From NCBI GenBank assembly GCA_013204555.1, contig JABMNO010000032.1, positions 62,001-126,000 on the forward strand: a stretch of 64,000 nucleotides of DNA. Direction: 5' to 3'. Positions 37,340 to 45,636 of the stretch are shown here, piece by piece; position 1 is the stretch's first letter; each line of letters opens with the position of its first letter. The notes beneath the pieces are model-generated. The model worked only from the letters and a program-made list of their open reading frames with translations, was not told where the DNA came from and made no database searches. A program made the position numbers and the translations under genes. Source of the DNA: Chloroflexota bacterium (GTDB lineage Bacteria; Chloroflexota; Dehalococcoidia; Lucifugimonadales; Lucifugimonadaceae).

Positions 37340-38500
37340 GTGCATCGGGATAGTCTCAAAGAAGTGAAATCGACGATCCAGCGATTCTTCCGCACATATT
37401 GGCCACCCAGATTTACGAGGGCGTGGGTGATTCTGGTCGTGGTCGGAATCATCGTCATTGGCATTGGCGTGACGGCCTTCGTGCGACCCGGCGCCAACTC
37501 GTTCTTCCCAGACCGGGTCGAAAGCCAGACCGCAGACAAACCACTCCTGGCAACGCCAGAAACCTCGCCACTCATTACCGCAAGCGTGGCAACAGCATCG
37601 CCAACCTCAACGGCTGAACGTCCCGCTACGACAGAGCAGGCGCGATCCACCAAAATACCGGATCGTCGCTCGCCGACTGCGGTACCCGAACCAACCATCG
37701 AACCGACCGTAGTAGTTGTTCCAAATGCTACGGCTATGTCAACGCCAGAACCCCCACCACTCGTCCGATTCGCTGTCGCGGGTGATATCGGAACCGGCGA
37801 CTCTTATGCATACTCGGTCGCCGACTCGGTAGGCCGTTCAGCAGCGTTGCTACCGTTCGATGGCCTGATAATCCTGGGCGATAACGTGTATCCCAACGGA
37901 GATCCATCCCGGCTAGAGCCGACGTTATTCGAACCCTATGGACCGATTCTCGAGGGTGGTGCTGAACTCTTACCAATTCTTGGAAACCACGATGTCCGAG
38001 ATGGAAATGGGGATGGCCAGGTTGAGAAACTCGCGATTCCGGGACGCTGGTACGCCAGCGAAATCCGGCACGTGTTGTTCATCGGCCTGGATTCCACGCA
38101 ACCGGAGTCGGCGGAACAACTCATCTGGCTTGAGCAGACCCTGAGCGAATCCGACGCGAAATGGAAGATCGCAGCACTCCACCATCCGCCCTACTCGGCC
38201 GGACAGCACGGCTCGGATGAGTTGATGCAAGAATCATTCGTCCCGATATTTGAAAAGTACGGCGTCGACCTGGTTCTCAGCGGACACGATCATGATTACC
38301 AGCGCTCAGAACCGATCAATGGAGTTACATACATCGTCTCAGGCGCCGGATCAGGCACACGCCCGGTCTCGAGCGAGTGGTTTACTGAAGTATCGCTGTC
38401 TGCATTGCACCATCTTGAGTTGAACATCTACGAAGATGAGATCATGATCCTCGCCATCGCGGTAGATGATCGAGTGTTTGACCGATCGTCCATACCGTAG
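37340..38500 (+). CDS. membrane-anchored metallophosphoesterase
   Basis: 386 residues. One N-terminal membrane helix (AWVILVVVGIIVIGIGVTAF, ~32-51) and a ~90-residue Pro/Thr/Ser-rich linker lead to an extracytoplasmic calcineurin-like phosphoesterase domain. All five metal blocks are present: AVAGDIG (D), ILGDNVYPNG (GD-N), ILGNHDV (GNHD), AALHHPPYS (H) and SGHDHDYQR (GHDH). The spacing resembles purple acid phosphatase/3',5'-nucleotidase-like enzymes. The start is GTG 37340, with GTG 37364 as alternative; neither has a clear ribosome site. Phosphate scavenging outside the cell is a plausible role. Confidence 0.88.
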   Translation: MHRDSLKEVKSTIQRFFRTYWPPRFTRAWVILVVVGIIVIGIGVTAFVRPGANSFFPDRVESQTADKPLLATPETSPLITASVATASPTSTAERPATTEQARSTKIPDRRSPTAVPEPTIEPTVVVVPNATAMSTPEPPPLVRFAVAGDIGTGDSYAYSVADSVGRSAALLPFDGLIILGDNVYPNGDPSRLEPTLFEPYGPILEGGAELLPILGNHDVRDGNGDGQVEKLAIPGRWYASEIRHVLFIGLDSTQPESAEQLIWLEQTLSESDAKWKIAALHHPPYSAGQHGSDELMQESFVPIFEKYGVDLVLSGHDHDYQRSEPINGVTYIVSGAGSGTRPVSSEWFTEVSLSALHHLELNIYEDEIMILAIAVDDRVFDRSSIP

Positions 38501-38735
38501 AGGCCCCAGACGTGCGCTGAATCGCCAACCTGAATGGCTGTTGTTGACGGCGGGAAGCGGCTCACCACGGTCGCCTCTATCTGGATGAGCACAACGAATC
38601 GGGTGCCCAATTTGTGATGGAACTCCTGGCCGGTTAGCCGACGAACTACCAGACCGCTATTCACGATAAGCTGATCGTCGTCATCGTGATCCCATCGTTT
38701 GAATCACGCACACTTCCGCAGTTCGGTCTGCCTAT

Positions 38736-40637
38736 ATGGATGTCAGCTCAAAACCCCCGGCCAACTCGGACCGCGATTCTTCATCCGTCAGGCCCATACG
38801 TCGATCATCACGCTTCGCGAACGTTGGCCTCCAGCGCCGCATCGTCGCATACGTGGCGATCAGCCTTACCGCGCTCGTCGCCATGTTCGCGTACGTGGCT
38901 CTGGATGCGGTGGACGAGAGTTCTGACGCCATATTGAGAGAGCGACTGAGCCTTTCCGCAACCGTTGCCCAATCCATCGATCAGTCTGTTGCAGCCACCG
39001 ACTCGCTTGTCAATCGAGCCGCCATCGACCTCGCAGCGATCCATATCGAAGGCTCGCTCTCCGATGCCGAGCGAACAATGCTCGTATCGCTGGGTTCATC
39101 GTTGGCGGACGTGAATGCTGGGAGAAGGCCTGATCTGGTTGTTCTGCTGGACGCAGGCGGTAATCCGGTCTGGGGTACAGGCCCGGCGGCAATTGTAGGT
39201 ATTCAGAGTCTGATAGCCAGTGACAGTGAGAGCCCGGCAATCCTGAAAGGTGGGGGGAACTCCACCGCGATTGTTGTGTGGGCGCAACTTCCAGCGGCGG
39301 CAGATCTATCCTTTCTCATCGCCACGACGCTTCCGGGAGAAGATTTCCTTGGAATCTCCTCTTCAGCAGATTCATCAATTGGTGACTACAGGCTTGAACT
39401 GCTGGATGAATCTGGGACGGTGATTGGCGAAGCGACTGATGAGCTCACAGGCAGCGATAGTCGACATCTAGACGTGATCGGCTCACTGGCGAGTGAACGC
39501 GAAGGTGGCGTTGGCAAACATGCCACCGACCTTGGTGATGGCGATTCAGTTGATCACGTTGTCGCTTATGCCCCCTTGAGCAGTCTCCCGTGGGGTGTCG
39601 TTCTAGAGCAACCGGAAGATGCGGCGCTAGCGTTGCCAAATGATCTACGGCGTCGCGTGCTGCTGATCTCCGCGGGAAGCCTGATTGGCGGACTGTTGTT
39701 GGCATGGATAACGACCGGGCAGGTCGTTCGGCCGCTAACACGCCTGACCACGCGGGCCCGCGTACTGGCAGGCGGCGATCTTTCAGGCCCGATACCTTCC
39801 GAAGGACAGGATGAGATTCGCCGTCTCGCTGAGTCGTTCGAGGTAATGCGGGGTCGTTTGGAGCGATCACAGCATGAACTGGCGGACTGGAGCAAGGAGC
39901 TGGAAGATCGGGTTCAAGACCGAACTGCGCTGCTGGAGCAGCGGGACCGGGAGCGGGATGTCCTTCTGAACAAGGTGATATCAGCTCAGGAAGAAGAGCG
40001 AAAACGCATCGCTCGAGATCTTCATGACCAGATCGGCCAGACCCTCACCGGACTCGTGATGCAGTTGGGCAGCGCTGAGGCCACAATTGGCGGGGACGCC
40101 GACGTGGCACGGCAACAGCTTGCCGCGCTGGGTCAAACGGCGAGTGACGCCGTGGAGGAGGTTCGCAGAATGATGGCTGACCTCCGGCCAAGCATCCTTG
40201 ACGATATGGGCCTGGTTAGCGCCATAAGCTGGTACGCAGAATCCAACCTGGAACGCGAGGGGGTTGACATAACTCTGGACTTGCAGCGGCCGCCGTCTAC
40301 CCTCCCGCCGAACGTAGAAATTAGCGTATTTCGAGTATTCCAGGAGTCGATTACGAATATAATCAAACATGCGAAGGCCGATCATGTCCACCTGAAACTC
40401 TCGTACCCGGATAGCCGGATTCAAGGCGAGATTGGTGATAATGGCGTGGGGTTCGATGTATCTGGAGTTGAACCAGGCGCCGCAGGAGGTTGGGCCATCG
40501 GCCTACTGGGCATGGCCGAACGTGTGGGATTGCTGGGAGGCGAGCTGTCTATCGACTCAACGCTCGGCTCAGGCACGACTGTTAAATTCCAACTGCCACT
40601 AACGCACGGAATCACTGAAGGAAGTACGGATGCCTGA
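38736..40637 (+). CDS. NarL-type sensor histidine kinase
   Basis: 633 residues. TM1 (~36-58) and TM2 (~308-330, VLLISAGSLIGGLLLAW) flank a ~250-residue periplasmic dCache-like sensor. HAMP follows (~330-380), then a coiled stretch, the HisKA_3 dimerisation site RIARDLHDQIGQT (phospho-acceptor His ~429) and an HATPase_c with N box (ESITNIIKHA), G1 DNGVGFD and G2 GLLGMAERVGLLGG. It phosphorylates the response regulator encoded immediately downstream, whose start overlaps this gene by 8 nt. The signal is unknown; adjacency to cupredoxin and cytochrome genes makes a redox or metal signal possible (inference). Confidence 0.93.
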   Translation: MDVSSKPPANSDRDSSSVRPIRRSSRFANVGLQRRIVAYVAISLTALVAMFAYVALDAVDESSDAILRERLSLSATVAQSIDQSVAATDSLVNRAAIDLAAIHIEGSLSDAERTMLVSLGSSLADVNAGRRPDLVVLLDAGGNPVWGTGPAAIVGIQSLIASDSESPAILKGGGNSTAIVVWAQLPAAADLSFLIATTLPGEDFLGISSSADSSIGDYRLELLDESGTVIGEATDELTGSDSRHLDVIGSLASEREGGVGKHATDLGDGDSVDHVVAYAPLSSLPWGVVLEQPEDAALALPNDLRRRVLLISAGSLIGGLLLAWITTGQVVRPLTRLTTRARVLAGGDLSGPIPSEGQDEIRRLAESFEVMRGRLERSQHELADWSKELEDRVQDRTALLEQRDRERDVLLNKVISAQEEERKRIARDLHDQIGQTLTGLVMQLGSAEATIGGDADVARQQLAALGQTASDAVEEVRRMMADLRPSILDDMGLVSAISWYAESNLEREGVDITLDLQRPPSTLPPNVEISVFRVFQESITNIIKHAKADHVHLKLSYPDSRIQGEIGDNGVGFDVSGVEPGAAGGWAIGLLGMAERVGLLGGELSIDSTLGSGTTVKFQLPLTHGITEGSTDA

Positions 40638-41292
40638 TTCGCCTGTGCGGGTTGTTATCGCTGATGACCATGACATCGTCCGGGCAGGCATCCGAATGCT
40701 GCTGGAAGCCCAGCCTGACATTGAAGTCATTGGCGAAGCGAGCGATGGCAAAGAGATCATCCAGCTGGCCAACTCCCTCCAACCCGACGTGATCTTGATG
40801 GATATCTCTATGCCCGGTGCCACTGGCATAGAAGCGACACGCACTATTAAATCCGCGAATCCAGGGATCGAAATTGTTGGCCTGACGATGCACGCCGAGG
40901 ACCGATACTTCTTCCAGATGCTCCAGGCCGGAGCATCTGGTTATGTCGTCAAAGGTGCGGCCCCGCAGGAGTTGCTGGACGCGGTCCGGGCGGCTTCAAG
41001 GGGCGAGGCGTACATCCATCCCAGCCTGGCCAGGAAGCTAATTGGCGATTACATGTCTCGCACCGGTGGCACTGCTGAAAATCCAACCATTCAGAGTCTG
41101 ACCCAGCGCGAGATTGAGGTCTTGCGCCTGATCGTGGATGGCAAGACCGGACGCGAGATCGCTGAAGATCTCAACATAAGCCCAAATACTGTTGAGCGCC
41201 ATCGCCAGAACATCATGGGAAAGCTTGGTCTCCATAACCGAACCGAACTCGTCAAGTACGCCATCAGCAAGGGCCTCGTAGAGGTCGAATAG
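40630..41292 (+). CDS. NarL/FixJ family response regulator
   Basis: 220 residues. The receiver domain has the acidic pair ADDHD and phospho-acceptor Asp58 (VILMDISMPG), plus the T/K switch residues (LTMHAE ... VVKGAA). The C-terminal LuxR-type helix-turn-helix reads LTQREIEVLRLIVDGKTGREIAEDL and SPNTVERHRQNIMGKLG. It is a DNA-binding transcription factor paired with the overlapping histidine kinase gene. Possible targets include the lipoprotein genes downstream, but no repeated operator is evident. Confidence 0.94.
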   Translation: MPDSPVRVVIADDHDIVRAGIRMLLEAQPDIEVIGEASDGKEIIQLANSLQPDVILMDISMPGATGIEATRTIKSANPGIEIVGLTMHAEDRYFFQMLQAGASGYVVKGAAPQELLDAVRAASRGEAYIHPSLARKLIGDYMSRTGGTAENPTIQSLTQREIEVLRLIVDGKTGREIAEDLNISPNTVERHRQNIMGKLGLHNRTELVKYAISKGLVEVE

Positions 41293-41305
41293 CGTCGGCC
41301 CGCGC

Positions 41306-41331
41306 GCGTGGATGGTGTGAACACACCACGC
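41306..41331 (+). terminator. imperfect hairpin after response regulator
   Basis: GCGTGG...TGTG (41306-41319) pairs with CACACCACGC (41322-41331) around a 2-nt turn with a small bulge. GC-rich, 14 nt after the response-regulator stop, without a T-run. Probable transcription end or attenuation point before the cupredoxin gene. Confidence 0.35.
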
Positions 41332-41460
41332 GGAAATGGTGCGCCAGCGCCGCAAAGATCACCCGTCACCGCGATGGCTACTGCGTGCAGTCTGCGTAAT
41401 CTCATATCAAGAGATCAATTAAACGGGCCTGACGCCCACGTAAAGCCCAAAGGAACTGAT

Positions 41461-42126
41461 ATGAAAACCAAACTGACCACCCTGTTGATTAGCTCGCTGC
41501 TCATACTGGTGTTGGCCGCCTGTGGCACGGAGTCCGTCGGATCAACAGCCGATACAGTCGCCGCTCCGGTAGATAATCCGACCGCAATCGTTGTCGACGA
41601 TCATGATGCTGATGAGGCAGCCCATAGCGACGATGCTGACGACCATGATGCCGAGGAGGCCGCCCACGACGATGGGGATGATCATGACGCGGAGGAAATG
41701 GTCATGGAGGATCACGACCAGGACTCGCACGACGACATGATTGGAGAAGGTCACGGGGATGAGGATTCAGAGGCCACAGGCCACGCCCACGGCGAGGCCG
41801 TCGTAGATCCCGATGCTCCAGTTGTTCATTTCTTCGCCAAAGAGTTCCAATACACCACTGAGACCACCGAAGTTGAAGTCGGTCACGGTTTCACGATCAT
41901 GCTCCACAACGAAGGCGTGCTGGAACACGATGTCACGTTCGAGGGACTTGAAGCGCAGGGTGGAATTCACCTGCAGCCCGGTGAGGACGCAATGGCAACA
42001 TTCGTTATCGACGAACCAGGAACGTACACCTACTACTGCACCGTTCCCGGCCACAAAGAGGCGGGCATGCGGCAGACTCTGGAAGTAGTTGCTGGAGATC
42101 ACGACGACCACGACGCTGCCGGATAG
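41461..42126 (+). CDS. His/Asp-rich cupredoxin lipoprotein
   Basis: 221 residues from ATG 41461 (AAAGGAA 6 nt upstream), opening with a lipoprotein signal (LLISSLLILVLAAC, Cys ~20). Residues ~45-120 are a low-complexity linker made of repeated D-D-H-D-A-E-E and H-D-D units, able to bind many divalent metal ions. Residues ~125-215 form a plastocyanin-like cupredoxin with a full type-1 copper set: His in LEHDVTF and C-x(4)-H-x(4)-M in YYCTVPGHKEAGM. It is anchored outside the membrane. Likely an electron carrier and/or copper-buffering protein, next to a cytochrome c gene and a copper exporter region. Confidence 0.85.
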   Translation: MKTKLTTLLISSLLILVLAACGTESVGSTADTVAAPVDNPTAIVVDDHDADEAAHSDDADDHDAEEAAHDDGDDHDAEEMVMEDHDQDSHDDMIGEGHGDEDSEATGHAHGEAVVDPDAPVVHFFAKEFQYTTETTEVEVGHGFTIMLHNEGVLEHDVTFEGLEAQGGIHLQPGEDAMATFVIDEPGTYTYYCTVPGHKEAGMRQTLEVVAGDHDDHDAAG

Positions 42127-42171
42127 TTCTCCAGAGGGATGACGGCATCAAAATCGGGGACAATAGTATGG

Positions 42172-42195
42172 GCGGGCAACTGGCAAGTTGCCCGC
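42172..42195 (+). terminator. terminator hairpin after cupredoxin gene
   Basis: Perfect 10-bp stem GCGGGCAACT (42172-42181) / AGTTGCCCGC (42186-42195) with GGCA loop, followed by TCCTCATGTT. 46 nt after the cupredoxin stop and 27 nt before the cytochrome c start, so it separates the two transcripts or reduces read-through. Confidence 0.65.
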
Positions 42196-42221
42196 TCCTC
42201 ATGTTGGAACGAGCTATCACA

Positions 42222-42695
42222 ATGATTAGGAGCTTACTGGTGAAGATACGAGCCGCTACGAGCGTTTGCGTTGTGACGATTGGACTCGCGCTACTGCTCA
42301 TCGCATGCGGCTCTTCAGACTTCGACGGTGGCGACTCGAAATATCCGATCAACGTTGGATCTGAGATCGTCGCCGCTGGCGCTGAGATCTACGCTCAAAA
42401 CTGCGTGGCATGTCACGGGGATAACACCCAGCGCCCGCTACTTCCAGCAGCGCCTCCTCACACGGTGGACGGCCACACCTGGCATCATCAAGATCGACTC
42501 ATCGTTGAATGGATCCTGGACGGCGTCCCGCTTGCGCAGGTGATGCCGAAGTTCAGAGACATACTCACGGAAGATGAGGCGATCTCAGCCCTTGCCTACA
42601 TAAAAACGTTCTGGCCTGACGATGTAGTTGATATACAGACCGAAGGATCACTGCAGTACGAAAAGCAACTCGCCGAATTTGGCGACCTGCCGTAA
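42222..42695 (+). CDS. c-type cytochrome lipoprotein
   Basis: 157 residues from ATG 42222, the start that best fits the signal peptide (IGLALLLIAC, lipobox Cys ~25; the frame is open further upstream through the terminator hairpin). One heme site C-V-A-C-H (~61) and a distal Met in QVMPKFRD (~108) define a class I monoheme cytochrome c. The spacing and the DGVPLAQVMPKF...LTEDEAISALAYIKTFW ending match small cytochrome-oxidase/copper-associated cytochromes. Membrane-anchored on the outside, so an electron-transfer partner of the neighbouring cupredoxin is plausible (inference). Confidence 0.88.
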   Translation: MIRSLLVKIRAATSVCVVTIGLALLLIACGSSDFDGGDSKYPINVGSEIVAAGAEIYAQNCVACHGDNTQRPLLPAAPPHTVDGHTWHHQDRLIVEWILDGVPLAQVMPKFRDILTEDEAISALAYIKTFWPDDVVDIQTEGSLQYEKQLAEFGDLP

Positions 42696-42726
42696 GCTGC
42701 GATAAGCAACCTCGAAGGAGAGATAC

Positions 42727-42915
42727 ATGAGCGAACATTCTCATTCTGCCGATAGCCAACATGATGGCTGTGGCGACACACCGGGCGAGCACGCTTGTGG
42801 CGGTGGTGGATCCGCCGATGGTGTCTGCCAACACGAAGACGGCACCTCCCACGCCTGCTGTCAGGCAGAGGAAGCCACGCTGGTGATGGACGCGAGTTTG
42901 AGCGCGTCCAGTTAG
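42727..42915 (+). CDS. 62-residue Cys/His-rich small protein
   Basis: Short protein with six Cys and eight His: H-S-H near the N-terminus, DGCGD, GEHACGGGG, VCQHEDG and SHACCQAEE, then a neutral Ala/Ser tail. No signal peptide or family match that I know. GAAGGAGAG 6-10 nt before ATG 42727 is a strong ribosome site, and the gene follows the cytochrome c stop by 31 nt. The composition strongly suggests metal binding (copper or zinc); a metallothionein-like or chaperone role is inference. Confidence 0.65.
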   Translation: MSEHSHSADSQHDGCGDTPGEHACGGGGSADGVCQHEDGTSHACCQAEEATLVMDASLSASS

Positions 42916-43295
42916 GCGAGCATTAGGAAATAGCGCGTCAGCGATTCCATTTGAGCGTCATATGGCGTGAACCTCTCGAGCGACGCACCAGACGTTTAGC
43001 GCGCGAAGAGACCGAGGGGCGCAGCTATCGCAGTCGCCCCTACCTGCAGTTCTCAACGTCAAGAAACGTTGATAGACGCCGCATCCGTCACCTGGCGTCA
43101 TTCTGCTCCCGGGTAGCTGCCGGGCTCGCCCGGCTCACGGTGAACGAAGGCGTGCGCCCCATCGAACCGGTCGCGTGGAATGGGGCCATAGTGGGGCAAG
43201 CCCCACCGCTACCAATTACGAGATAATCCCGTACACAGAGCGACAACCAAAAGCCTGCACGTCTCGGTGTCGCTGACCTTGATCCTTCTGCAGCC
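42916..43295. other. intergenic region, 380 nt, with two hairpins
   Basis: No convincing gene between the Cys/His-rich protein and the convergent lipoprotein. Two GC-rich inverted repeats are present: GGGGCG...CGCCCC near 43016-43040, and GTGGGG (43191-43196) caag CCCCAC (43201-43206). Either may terminate transcription from the left. The second looks like a dispersed palindromic element, but only one copy was found here. Confidence 0.4.
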
Positions 43296-44546
43296 CTACT
43301 GGACCGGAGTCGATGTTGAGATGTCTTGTTCAAATTGGGCCAGCGCTCCGCCGGAACCGGCCAATGCGGAACCGTGCGAGATGAAATCTAACGGATCCGT
43401 GGCACCTTCAAAAAGTGCCAGATAGGCGTGAATATCATCATGCTCGCCGTAGGTGTAATAGGGAGAGATGGCCACTCGTAGCGACTCTTCTCGGTCGAGG
43501 TAGTAGCCATACACGTCAACGTTGTCCCGCACATCCGGGTAGGCTCGCTGCATGTATTCGGCAACCTTCGTCTCGACGGCGTAATTGTCTGCTAGCTGAT
43601 CAAACGGACCATCGTAGTAATCGTTTCGCTGCACGGAAGCTCTTCGGATGGCCATTAGAACTTTCCGATTCCCGTGCTCAACGTCGTTCCAAAACAGGAA
43701 ACCACTCTTCCGTCCAATATATATGTCAGGAATGTCCTCAAACTCAGTTATGAGTTCGGGGACTATCTCTTCCTCATTCAATATCCAGGTGAAATAGTTG
43801 TGGTCCCGGTTGAAGATGAGGAAAAACTGAAGCCCGGACTCATCAAACGTTCGCTGAATGAAGACCTCGTTCGGTCCTAACGCGAAGGACCTTGGTCGCT
43901 CCTGTCGCAACTCGTTGAAATGGAACTCCACGGTCTTGCCCTGGTACTCAACTTCCCACACGAATCGACTCTGCTCATGAACGAAAACACCGTCTGGTTC
44001 GTTGAACATTTTGGCATGTGTGTCACCTGAACGCGACCCAACCGGGAAGTCTTCGAATTCGAAGTACGCGAAAGATAGATCGCCATCAGCCCGGGTTCGT
44101 GCCGGTAGGCGGAAGTTCCCCCACCACTGCCCGCCATCTGCATACAGAACAAAGTAGAAGTAGTTTTCTGAAGGGTAGACGGTCACCTCATCAGGAAGCC
44201 GGGAGAAGATGTACCCGAATACTTCATCTACGTTGTGGACATCCAGATCCTGGGCGGAAAGTCCTTCAATGATGCGTTGGTTGAAGAGCAGATACTGCTC
44301 ATTTTGATTCTGGAAGACTATCTGAGGACCACTCGCCGACCCTGTGGATGTGATCGTCGCCACCGGCACCTGCGAGTTTGAGGGTGCCGGGTTATCCGAT
44401 ACCTCGGGGATAGCTGTTTCAATGAAGAGCGATATCTCTGTATCTACCTCTGGCGTCGGCGTGCCCGCCGGGGTTGAAGCACCCGATGAACATGCGCCCA
44501 CCGCCATGACAATTGAAAGCAGTAGCAGAACGCGGAAACCGGTCAT
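43296..44546 (-). CDS. hypothetical lipoprotein (416 aa)
   Basis: Unrecognised. Lipoprotein signal (VLLLLSIVMAVGAC, Cys ~19), a Pro/Thr/Ser-rich linker to ~75, then a large globular domain rich in aromatic and acidic residues (YFYFVLYADGGQWWGNFRL, YFEFEDFPVGSR, VHEQSRFVWEVEYQGK). No active-site motif is visible. Likely anchored on the outer face of the membrane. Its position between the cytochrome/cupredoxin genes and the copper ATPase operon may be incidental. Confidence 0.7.
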   Translation of the reverse strand: MTGFRVLLLLSIVMAVGACSSGASTPAGTPTPEVDTEISLFIETAIPEVSDNPAPSNSQVPVATITSTGSASGPQIVFQNQNEQYLLFNQRIIEGLSAQDLDVHNVDEVFGYIFSRLPDEVTVYPSENYFYFVLYADGGQWWGNFRLPARTRADGDLSFAYFEFEDFPVGSRSGDTHAKMFNEPDGVFVHEQSRFVWEVEYQGKTVEFHFNELRQERPRSFALGPNEVFIQRTFDESGLQFFLIFNRDHNYFTWILNEEEIVPELITEFEDIPDIYIGRKSGFLFWNDVEHGNRKVLMAIRRASVQRNDYYDGPFDQLADNYAVETKVAEYMQRAYPDVRDNVDVYGYYLDREESLRVAISPYYTYGEHDDIHAYLALFEGATDPLDFISHGSALAGSGGALAQFEQDISTSTPVQ

Positions 44547-44859
44547 CTTTGATGAGATATCAATGATCCTTGGAACTTAGAACGTCTGGCCCAACATTCA
44601 GTACGGTGGAACCAGTCGAATGGATTACTGCTAACGCTTTCCGAGGTCAGAATCGCGGTTCGTCTTGCCGTCGCAGAAGATCGAGTAATGAGTGCGTCTC
44701 TCATCTTAACGGCAATTGCATGGCGCGGGGCTATCAGCTAACTCATCGGGATTGATGGGATCTCGTTGTTGGCTTGCCAATCCCCACGATCATCCCGACA
44801 CCGTTCTTCTCGATAACGCACGGAATAAGGGCCGGAATAACGACAGTCAGAGCGTCAGC
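44547..44859. other. intergenic region, 313 nt
   Basis: Between the lipoprotein gene start and the DUF302 gene end, both on the minus strand. It should hold the lipoprotein promoter. No gene, hairpin or repeat stands out. Confidence 0.35.
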
Positions 44860-45261
44860 TCAGGCTGCCTCTACCTGCCTGAGCACCTCTTCCATCGCGT
44901 TCCTCGCTTGTGAGGCGACGTCGCTCAGAGTGTCGTTGCCCGTTACCCCGGCCATCAAGTTGGGGTCCATCACCGCGACGACTGAGCCTTCACCATCCTC
45001 GTAAACGATCACGTTGCACGGCAATAGCAAACCAAGGTCGTCTTCTGCCTTGAGCGCTGCATGAGCAAGGTTGGGATTGCAGGCGCCGAGTATCACGTAC
45101 CGCTTGAAATCGACATCAATTTTCTTCTTCAGAGTCGATTTGACATCTATCTCGGTGAGGACTCCAAAACCCTGAGACTTTAACGCCTCAACCGTGGTTT
45201 CGACTGCGGCATCATAGCCAAGAGAAGTGGATACTTTTAGCCCGTATTCAAACTGTTTCAT
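44860..45261 (-). CDS. DUF302 domain-containing protein
   Basis: 133 residues. The DUF302 pattern is clear: YDAAVETTVEALKSQGFGVLTEIDV, then FKRYVILGACNPNLAHAAL (the conserved CNP), GLLLPCNVIVYEDG (the conserved L-P-C-N) and a C-terminal helix. The two Cys may bind metal or heme; function is unproven. DUF302 genes commonly sit in sulfur- or copper-related operons. Here it is the last gene of a run (ATPase, SHOCT, DUF302) on the minus strand. Confidence 0.88.
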   Translation of the reverse strand: MKQFEYGLKVSTSLGYDAAVETTVEALKSQGFGVLTEIDVKSTLKKKIDVDFKRYVILGACNPNLAHAALKAEDDLGLLLPCNVIVYEDGEGSVVAVMDPNLMAGVTGNDTLSDVASQARNAMEEVLRQVEAA

Positions 45262-45345
45262 TTCAGTTTCTACTCTCGATTTGGTGTGGAATCGTGATAT
45301 TCAAATGTGATGTGCGTAGACAGCGACATAAACAGTATTGACGAT

Positions 45346-45600
45346 TCAAACGCTTCTGGGCCGTGAGTTTTCCAACTTGACGATGATCTGGTCAAACTCC
45401 TCCGCGTTGATTTCACCTGACGCGAGTCGGTGCCGGGCAATCTCACGGGGAGTATCTGACACGCTGGTTCCGGAGCGACCGGAGCCTCGGATCAACACAA
45501 ATCCAAGCCAGATCACGGCACCCCAGAAAAGGGTCATGATCAGTGGACCCGCCAGCCACCAGCCCATTCCCATGTGCTCATCTCCGACGTAACCCCACAT
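45346..45600 (-). CDS. SHOCT-domain small membrane protein
   Basis: 84 residues. One membrane helix (PLIMTLFWGAVIWLGFVLI, ~19-37) follows a Met/Trp/His-rich start (HMGMGWW) and precedes a SHOCT domain (EIARHRLASGEINAEEFDQI). GGGGAGA before ATG 45600 is a good ribosome site. SHOCT proteins with this layout are frequent companions of copper ATPases, as here (36 nt from the ATPase gene end). The role is unknown. Confidence 0.82.
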   Translation of the reverse strand: MWGYVGDEHMGMGWWLAGPLIMTLFWGAVIWLGFVLIRGSGRSGTSVSDTPREIARHRLASGEINAEEFDQIIVKLENSRPRSV

Positions 45601-45636
45601 CTAATATCTCCCCTGTCATTCATGTCGTACTTTCAA

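Noticed and set aside
38560-38637. 25-codon frame GRLYLDEHNESGAQFVMEL resembling the last strand pair of a histidine kinase ATPase domain
   Set aside because: Too short to separate from chance; no other kinase motif upstream in any frame. Could be a remnant but is not supported.
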